The notes beneath the pieces are model-generated. The model was not told the origin of the DNA, made no database searches, and saw only the letters and a program-made list of their open reading frames with translations. A stretch of DNA of 39,951 bases from Sphaerochaeta sp. GTDB taxonomy: Bacteria; Spirochaetota; Spirochaetia; Sphaerochaetales; Sphaerochaetaceae. The position numbers were made by a program, and so were the translations under genes. Positions within the stretch are counted from its first letter, which is position 1. Every line of letters begins with the position of its first letter. Positions 34,804-39,951 of this stretch are shown here, in pieces. The stretch lies in the NCBI GenBank assembly GCA_016342655.1, contig JAEINL010000033.1, positions 1 to 39,951 of the forward strand, in the 5' to 3' direction.

Positions 34804-35124
34804 CTAGAGATGGTTTTTTACAAACCCCTCAATAACCGATAGGGAAGCTGCCCCTATTCGCTGGTCTACAACCTCACCGTTCTTGAAGATCATCAGAGTC
34901 GGAATACTGTTGACATTGAATTTGCTGGCAACAGAGACGACTTCATCCACATTGACCTTAGCAACCAGCAATTTCCCAGCATACTTTTCAGATAACTGGG
35001 CAACAGCAGGGGCTATCATCTTGCAGGGGCCACACCAAGGTGCCCAAAAATCCACCAAGACCGGTTTGTCCGCTTGCAGAATCTCACTTTCAAAATTCTC
35101 GGAAGTAATGATTATTTCACTCAT
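34804..35124 (-). CDS. trxA: Thioredoxin
   Basis: A cytoplasmic disulfide reductase, 106 aa, normal length. Active site WCGPC at 30-34 inside VDFWAPWCGPCKM, the buried Asp in VDFW, and cis-proline SIPTLMIF are all present. AAGGAG nine bases before ATG 35124 is a good ribosome site. No thioredoxin reductase gene is adjacent in the window. Confidence 0.95.
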   Translation of the reverse strand: MSEIIITSENFESEILQADKPVLVDFWAPWCGPCKMIAPAVAQLSEKYAGKLLVAKVNVDEVVSVASKFNVNSIPTLMIFKNGEVVDQRIGAASLSVIEGFVKNHL

Positions 35125-35193
35125 GCGTATAGCTCCTTATCACCCTTGATATAATACCGGCAAATCTGGAAAAAAGATAGAGAATCCTCCTTA

Positions 35194-35208
35194 GAGGCAG
35201 ATTGCCTC
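35194..35208. terminator. Small hairpin between methyltransferase and thioredoxin genes
   Basis: GAGGCA-GAT-TGCCTC, a 6-bp perfect stem 29 bases past the methyltransferase stop on the minus strand. The T-rich stretch comes only about 20 bases later, so termination is uncertain. Confidence 0.4.
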
Positions 35209-35236
35209 ATCCAAGAGGGGCTTGTGCTTTACCTGT

Positions 35237-35920
35237 TCAACCACCACAAGGGTCTTCTGTCTTGGTTTCCCATGCTGGCGAAGCATCATGTTTCTTTCCG
35301 ATAATCACCACACCCTTACCCTGTCCTTTCAGATGCAAAAGCTCCACCCCGTAGGGTTTTAGCATGTTCATGATGTCAGCTTCGACTCTTGTGAAGGCGG
35401 TGAACGCAAAAGAGAACGCTACCATCAGGTGCCCACCGAATTTCAACACCCTGGTCGCCTCATCAAGATATATGGGTGCATTGGACGACACCACGAGATC
35501 GAAGGACTGGTCGTCGTAGAGAAGATCGCAGGCATTCCCTTGGGTGAACGATATTCGTCCGGTATTCGCCTGATCCAGTTTTTCCATGGCATGCGCAATC
35601 ATCCCATCACTGTGGTCTATGCCAAGAATGTATGCTTCGGGAAAAACTTTTGCAGCGGCGAAAGCAGCTATCCCCGTGCCGGTACCTATGTCGATAATGG
35701 TCTTTGGGAGGGTATCGATGAGAGCCATACCTTGAACGAGCAGTTCTTGGTATTCCGACTGGTTTGCTCTCATCCTGGCATCATAGGATCCACTAAGCTT
35801 CTGGGGAAAGATTTTCATCGCCTGAAGGAAAACCTTTGACCTCATCAGATTCGGATGGTGAATAATCACTCGAATCAAAGGTGTCATCACTATGTTCTTA
35901 GGAGCTACTAGTCTGATCAT
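35237..35920 (-). CDS. Class I SAM-dependent methyltransferase
   Basis: 227 aa. Motif I IIDIGTGTGIAAFA (75-88) binds SAM; ILGIDHSDGM is motif II, GNACDLLYDDQSFDLVVSS is the acidic motif III/IV region, and RVLKFGGHLMVAFSF is the post-motif strand. A roughly 70-residue N-terminal segment rich in Arg, Met and hydrophobics (MTPLIRVIIHHPN) may bind the acceptor or a membrane. AGGATGG lies before ATG 35920. The substrate is not recognisable. Downstream trxA is 112 bases away and has its own leader. Confidence 0.85.
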   Translation of the reverse strand: MIRLVAPKNIVMTPLIRVIIHHPNLMRSKVFLQAMKIFPQKLSGSYDARMRANQSEYQELLVQGMALIDTLPKTIIDIGTGTGIAAFAAAKVFPEAYILGIDHSDGMIAHAMEKLDQANTGRISFTQGNACDLLYDDQSFDLVVSSNAPIYLDEATRVLKFGGHLMVAFSFAFTAFTRVEADIMNMLKPYGVELLHLKGQGKGVVIIGKKHDASPAWETKTEDPCGG

Positions 35921-36445
35921 ATTTCCATCCTTTCCAGAAAATACTACCGCCTCATGTTTTTGGGCACAAGCCGTTCCCGCTGATCATACGTTCTCTGAAA
36001 CCCTTCTTCTTCAGGAAACGTGCTAAGAATATTCTCCATCAAAACCAAAGCTGCCAGATTCAAGACAAACTATTACAAGATGAATGCAATTCTGAGAAAC
36101 TTGATCTTTACCATGAGCTGGGGAACCTTAGGAGTCGTAGCCATGAGGGAGGCAACATAATTAGGCCTTGGGGAAAGTGTCCTAAGAAAAGAAAGAGGCG
36201 GCGGCAACCACCCCTTCCAGAACCAAAAAGAAATTAGCTTAATATTCTTGTCTAAAGTTTAGCACAAACCTCGGAAACTGCAAGCCATAGGGTAGCTTCC
36301 TTGAGTATGCATAAATTCTTGCCACAAAACTTAGGAATAATGAAAAGTACGATTTCTGAAATTATGACTTGACAGCAATAGTTAAATAAAAAAAAGAAAT
36401 AAGGAGACCCCCGAGTCCATGTCCCATTCCCAGCCATCTCTGGAT
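35921..36445. other. Gene-poor, AT-rich stretch
   Basis: About 525 bases with no ORF I can support. A 70-codon minus-strand frame at 36252-36464 has biased, non-protein-like composition around an A-rich run near 36390. Nothing RNA-like was recognised. It separates core-type genes from the accessory right end. Confidence 0.5.
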
Positions 36446-36655
36446 TTAATTTATCGGTATCCAAGCCTCAATCAATCCCATCAGCAGAAAAACCGGAGGA
36501 AAGATCAGCAACATTTCCTTTAGGTAGTCCCAAGCAACCTGTGACGATTCCCCTCATGACCAGTGATGTCACGAATGCAGATATGCACCCGAGCTCAGCA
36601 GCGAGCCCTATGACCAAGAGACACTATCGCAATGATCGTAACCACCACAGTTCCG
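36446..36655 (-). pseudogene. Permease (ArsP/YraQ-like) remnant
   Basis: Minus-strand codons 36535-36446 read AWDYLKEMLLIFPPVF, then LLMGLIEAWIPIN and a stop. This closely resembles the first segment of DUF318/PF03773 permeases as I remember them (WEFFKEMLxIxPPxFxLxGLxxVWVP). Upstream, other frames give LLVIGLAAELG and VVVTIIAIV-type hydrophobic stretches, consistent with frameshifts in the leader helix. The rest of the ~300-residue permease is missing. The intact small cupin gene directly upstream is probably what is left of a cupin-permease pair. Confidence 0.45.
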
Positions 36656-36661
36656 CTTCTT

Positions 36662-36964
36662 TCAGGCTTTGATCTGAATGCCCATCAATCGTGCACCCGA
36701 ATCCGACTCCATCGATACTGTTGCAGGTTCGGTGATGAATACTTGGTTCTCCTTCATCATGACGGTCTCCCCATTTCTGGTAATTTCCACACTACCTTGG
36801 ACCACATAGAACAGGACGTGGGAATCCATCTGACATGCAGGAATCTTGCCGCCAGCCTCCAAAACAATGACACGTGTCTTGAAGGTATCATTTTGATAAA
36901 AGACATTCACTTGCCTTTGTTCATACCCTTGGGCTTCCAAATCCATGAGATCATAAATCTTCAT
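36662..36964 (-). CDS. Small cupin-domain protein
   Basis: A 100-aa single-cupin protein. ATG 36964 is preceded by GGAGG eight bases upstream; the GTG start at 36979 is less likely. The beta-barrel pattern is recognisable: VIVLEAGGKIPACQMDSHVLFYVVQGSVEI (quoted as a region at about 33-62) then GETVMMKENQVFITEPATV. The usual cupin HxH pair is reduced to a single His (in MDSHVLF), so metal binding may be altered. Its likely transport partner downstream is decayed. Function unknown. Confidence 0.7.
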   Translation of the reverse strand: MKIYDLMDLEAQGYEQRQVNVFYQNDTFKTRVIVLEAGGKIPACQMDSHVLFYVVQGSVEITRNGETVMMKENQVFITEPATVSMESDSGARLMGIQIKA

Positions 36965-37470
36965 AGCTGTTTCCTCCACTTTTCATGAATATATGTATCT
37001 TGTCTTTTGATCGTACATTCTTACCAACGCATCGATCAGTGATTTTTGTATCTTTAAGATCCTGACCTACTGCTTCAGTTCGTCCCTACCTACAGCAGTG
37101 ATCTCATGGACTCCAAGTAGGGAGCCCTGCCCCCCCGTTCCCAACCGAAAGCCTCCAAGACTTCATGCTCCATCTTCAATCGATTATCTCTTCTTTACTA
37201 TTCACGCATTGCATATAGTGAAGTTGCATATAGTGTAGATGGTAGGTCACACCGTGTCAATCTGAAGATTGGTGAGATGTCGACAGCATCGGGGATTTGA
37301 GTGAAGTCGACCTGATGGACAACTCATGACGATACCGATGAGAATGAAAACTTACGAGAAAATATCATACCAATCGCGAGACTTGATAGAGTCAAAGACA
37401 AATTCCAAATCAGTGTATGCAATGAGTTTTCCAAACTGAAAGTATGAATAGAATCAAGAGGTTTCCCCGC
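36965..37470. other. Gene-poor stretch with short direct repeat
   Basis: About 500 bases without an intact gene. TTGCATATAGTG occurs twice (37209-37220 and 37224-37235, period 15). Minus-strand fragments EHEVLEAFGWERG and LLGVHEITAVGRDELKQ, in different frames around 37050-37175, hint at a decayed PadR-like regulator, but the match is weak. Confidence 0.4.
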
Positions 37471-38208
37471 TCAATAGATCCATCGCTTACCGATATTATG
37501 TGTGCTGAGAAAAAAGAGTAAACCGCTGAAACATACCAGAGCTATGACACTTACCATCAAACTGATTGAAGATTCCGCGGTGATGGAGAACCTGAGCAAG
37601 TCGGCTCCATATGTTAGCGGTAGCGCATAGGAAAGAGGTCGGATCAGAGCAGGAAGGCTTTCAATTGGGAGAAAAAGTCCACACAGAAACATCATCGGGA
37701 AACGGAAAAAGTTTGAGAAGGTCTGGGCTTCGAACACCTCATTCACCGATACGGCGATGAACAAACCGAGGAAGGTCGATGTAATGGCGATGAACACCAC
37801 CGCAAGGCTGAGCATACCCCAATGAATTCCCGAAAGGTCTATCATGAACGCAGCAAATAAAACCGGAATGAATGCGTTGATGATGCCAAACACTATCGCT
37901 CCAGTCGTCTTTGCCAACATGAGCAGGTTGAGACTGATCGGAGATAGCAACAACCTCTCGAAAGAGCGGCTCTTACGTTCGAATGTGATGGTCACCGACA
38001 ACATCGAGGTTGTCCCGAACAACACCGAAAGAGCCATCACCCCTGGAAGTATCGCCCTGATGTCCACCGCCTGCTCCGACCGTATGAAAAACATCAAGGT
38101 CCACGATACAGGGAAGATGATCCCCCAGCTGATGTTGGGAGGCTTCAAATAATAATTTTGCATATCCTTCTTCAAGATTCCCCAATAGGCAAGTAACCTG
38201 TCCATCAT
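37471..38208 (-). CDS. ABC-2 type exporter permease
   Basis: 245 aa, six hydrophobic segments, DrrB/NatB-like. ERKSRSFERLLLSPIS in the first cytoplasmic loop and FRFPMMFLCGLFLPIESLP near residue 170 are typical ABC-2 landmarks. ATG 38208 overlaps the ATPase stop by four bases (ATGA) and has GGAGGGAAAG upstream inside the ATPase gene. It forms the membrane half of the exporter with the ATPase. The substrate is unknown; drugs, lipids or sodium are possible from relatives. Confidence 0.88.
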   Translation of the reverse strand: MMDRLLAYWGILKKDMQNYYLKPPNISWGIIFPVSWTLMFFIRSEQAVDIRAILPGVMALSVLFGTTSMLSVTITFERKSRSFERLLLSPISLNLLMLAKTTGAIVFGIINAFIPVLFAAFMIDLSGIHWGMLSLAVVFIAITSTFLGLFIAVSVNEVFEAQTFSNFFRFPMMFLCGLFLPIESLPALIRPLSYALPLTYGADLLRFSITAESSISLMVSVIALVCFSGLLFFLSTHNIGKRWIY

Positions 38209-39167
38209 TTCTTTCCCTCCTTCTCCTTCTTCAGACGTGCCAATTCGATTCCTGTCACCTTTACAAATACATCCTCCAAGGAGGGGTGAACGAGTCTTGC
38301 TTCTCGTACCTTGATCTGTCTCGAATCGAAGAACTCCATGAACGGCATCAATTCAAGTGACTCCTTGCTATGGAGGGTAATGGTATGGTTGGACTGCACT
38401 GCGTTGGAAACGGCAGGGAATGCGTCCAATAAATCCGTATTCAAAGTGATGGGTGCATCATCCACAGAGAATTGCAGAACATGCTCCTTTTGGGCTTCCC
38501 TGATCAGATCCTGCACGGTACTCACATTGACAATGTTTCCACCTACGATAAAGCCAATCCTGTCACACAGCCGTTCGGCATCCTCAATGTAATGTGTGGT
38601 CAGGAAAATTGTCGTGCCACCGGCATGCAATGAGGCTATCAAATGTCTGATCTGTCGTGCACTTTCCACATCGATTCCCGTAGTCGGCTCATCCAGGAAC
38701 AGTATCTCAGGCTCGTGGATGATTCCTGCTGCGATGGTGAGCTTCCTCTTCATTCCCTTTGAAAAAGCCTTGAACGGTCGTTCCCCGGTATCATCCAGTG
38801 AGAATTGGGCAAGCAATTCACGCGCCCTCTTCTCCCTTCGCTGCTTTCTCATCCCATAGAGAGAGGCACAGAACACCAGATTGTCGAAACCGCTCAAATC
38901 ATCATAAAGATTGCTCTCATCCGGGACTATGCCGATGAGCCCTTGGACCTTCTTGATATCCTTGATCCCATCCATTCCTGCGATGGATAAGGTTCCACCT
39001 GAAGGTCTCGCCAATCCGGTAAGCATGTTGATAGTTGTGGTTTTTCCAGCTCCATTGGGACCCAAAAATCCGAAAACCTCTCCCTGTTCCACAAAAAAGT
39101 CGATCCCCTTGACCGCTTGGAAGTCTCCAAAGTTCTTAGTCAGGTTGTGTGCTTCGATGATATGCAT
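38205..39167 (-). CDS. ABC exporter ATPase (DrrA/CcmA-like)
   Basis: 320 aa from ATG 39167, which has AGGAGG (39175-39180) upstream. The longer frame to 39422 only re-reads the regulator gene. Walker A is GPNGAGKTT (36-44), the signature is FSKGMKRKL (about 132; LSGGQ is degenerate as in many DrrA-type proteins), and Walker B is ILFLDEPTTG (about 155). H-loop THY follows, then a ~90-aa C-terminal regulatory extension ending HPSLEDVFVKVTG, characteristic of the DrrA group. The 5' end overlaps the ArsR gene by 28 bases, so translation is coupled. Confidence 0.92.
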   Translation of the reverse strand: MHIIEAHNLTKNFGDFQAVKGIDFFVEQGEVFGFLGPNGAGKTTTINMLTGLARPSGGTLSIAGMDGIKDIKKVQGLIGIVPDESNLYDDLSGFDNLVFCASLYGMRKQRREKRARELLAQFSLDDTGERPFKAFSKGMKRKLTIAAGIIHEPEILFLDEPTTGIDVESARQIRHLIASLHAGGTTIFLTTHYIEDAERLCDRIGFIVGGNIVNVSTVQDLIREAQKEHVLQFSVDDAPITLNTDLLDAFPAVSNAVQSNHTITLHSKESLELMPFMEFFDSRQIKVREARLVHPSLEDVFVKVTGIELARLKKEKEGKK

Positions 39168-39502
39168 TCCAACTCCTCCTTTTTGTTGCAAGGATGGTGC
39201 CGCCGTTCCAGATGGGTGCAATCTGGACGTTCCCTTTCTATCCGGGCAAGGGAACATACGCTTTCTCCAATTTCCACAAGTCTGTTTCGGTCGACGATAT
39301 AATGGGTATAGTAGCCTCTTTTCTCGGATACGACCAAACCAACCTCTCTGAGAACCTTCAGGTGCTGGGAGATCGCGGATATTGTCACGCCAAGCTGTCT
39401 GCTCAGACACCCCACGCAACATTCATGTTTCAAGAGCAGTCTCACGATATCGTACCGAGTGTTGTCAGATAGAGCCTTACAATCTTCAACTGGACTGTGC
39501 AT
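39140..39502 (-). CDS. Cysteine-rich ArsR-family transcriptional regulator
   Basis: 120 aa from ATG 39502, supported by AAGGA seven bases upstream; TTG 39517 is rejected. Winged-helix HTH: LSRQLGVTISAISQHLKVLREVGLV, described here as residues 33-57, with the wing at KRGYYTHYIV. Eight cysteines (8, 28, 29, 32, 83, 95, 105, 113), including CCVGC at the position where ArsR/SmtB proteins bind metal and CTH..HHPC at the C-terminus, point to a metal, arsenic or redox sensor. It is first gene of the three-gene exporter operon and overlaps the ATPase gene. It likely represses the operon via the operator at 39534-39550. Confidence 0.88.
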   Translation of the reverse strand: MHSPVEDCKALSDNTRYDIVRLLLKHECCVGCLSRQLGVTISAISQHLKVLREVGLVVSEKRGYYTHYIVDRNRLVEIGESVCSLARIERERPDCTHLERRHHPCNKKEELECISSKHTT

Positions 39503-39533
39503 GGAATCTTCCTTCAATCTATTTAAGTGTTTG

Positions 39534-39572
39534 CTAAAATGAAATTTTAGATGATAGGATCCAATTTGTCAA
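39534..39572 (-). promoter_or_regulatory. Promoter with overlapping operator of the arsR-exporter operon
   Basis: On the minus strand perfect TTGACA (39572-39567), a 17-base spacer and TAAAAT (39549-39544). A perfect inverted repeat CTAAAAT-TTC-ATTTTAG (39550-39534) overlaps the -10 and start region, the right place for an ArsR-type repressor. Confidence 0.75.
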
Positions 39573-39951
39573 TTGTTGTTTTTACAAAACAATCTAGCAT
39601 CCCATCTCGCACGAACGTGTACCTGTATATGGAACCAATGTATCATCCTATTTTGACTACTCGATTTCGGTACATTTCACCCCATTCACACTCGTTACAA
39701 CTGCATTTTGGCATTGATTAGGTAAAAAAATACTTATATTTCTTGGCAAAGCAATTGACAAAGGAATGTGTTCGTAGCACTATTTACGTGATATCAAATT
39801 GATATCATATTGATGAACTGCTTTAAGCACACAAGCTTGAAACAGTTTCTTTGGGTAATTGGGTACTGGAACTCTCTCAAGAGTGGGCATTTCTCTAGAT
39901 TTTAAGGCTCTATCGAACCTAAACTGCTGAATATTGTAAGTCCAATAAAAG
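39573..39951. other. Right-edge intergenic region
   Basis: About 380 AT-rich bases with no ORF. It holds a perfect inverted repeat TGATATCAA-A-TTGATATCA (39789-39807) and a TTGACA near 39756 on the plus strand, which may belong to a gene beyond the window edge. Confidence 0.4.

Noticed and set aside
36400-36445. tRNA/tmRNA-like 3' end suggested by GGACATGGACTCGGGGGTCTCC-like bases
   Set aside because: No T-loop consensus, no acceptor partner and no cloverleaf could be drawn.
36252-36464. 70-codon minus-strand ORF
   Set aside because: It has odd composition over an A-rich run, no ribosome site, and runs into the permease remnant.
39168-39422. Longer ATPase frame starting at 39422
   Set aside because: The extra 85 residues overlap the ArsR gene out of frame, while ATG 39167 has a strong AGGAGG site and the normal family N-terminus.

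Overview
The window looks like chromosome of a free-living spirochaete, most likely of the Sphaerochaeta type. This is an inference from protein style (periplasmic binding proteins with AFAQG-type signal peptides, a treponemal-style BMP nucleoside transporter, an oversized PRPP synthetase) and moderate GC; no rRNA or other taxonomic marker is present. I saw no tRNA, rRNA or CRISPR array.

Left part (1-5.6 kb, minus strand): a decayed insertion sequence (a DDE transposase cut off after its first catalytic Asp, plus an upstream accessory ORF and a perfect 13-bp palindrome) lies downstream of a two-gene exopolysaccharide module, an SLBB export protein and a Wzz/BY-kinase with an unusual tail. 6.0-10.8 kb (plus): a complete BMP-type nucleoside ABC importer (binding protein, double ATPase, two permeases) behind a near-perfect sigma-70 promoter, closed by a terminator. 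ybaK follows. 11.36-15.1 kb (minus): a ridA-gcvT-acyltransferase-like-DUF6320-like operon.

15.2-24.0 kb: a seven-gene minus-strand run (EamA transporter, radical SAM DNA-repair-type protein, MFS transporter, PNPOx-like protein, a 957-aa acidic orphan, an inositol monophosphatase-like enzyme, a HAD phosphatase). A ~157-bp structured repeat sits at each end in the same orientation. The two copies differ by compensatory base changes in one hairpin, so the repeat appears to be selected as a folded RNA or ssDNA. I consider this the most interesting signal in the window.

24.1-35.9 kb: a YjbQ-family protein with altered candidate active-site residues, an aminotransferase, prs with an N-terminal insertion, an IS island (truncated IS630-like ORF followed by an intact ISAzo13-like transposase), a Na/Pi cotransporter, argH, a lipoprotein, an esterase, thioredoxin and a methyltransferase. 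35.9-39.95 kb is accessory and partly decayed: a broken permease beside a small cupin, gene-poor stretches, and a cysteine-rich ArsR regulator with an ABC-2 exporter behind an operator-overlapped promoter.
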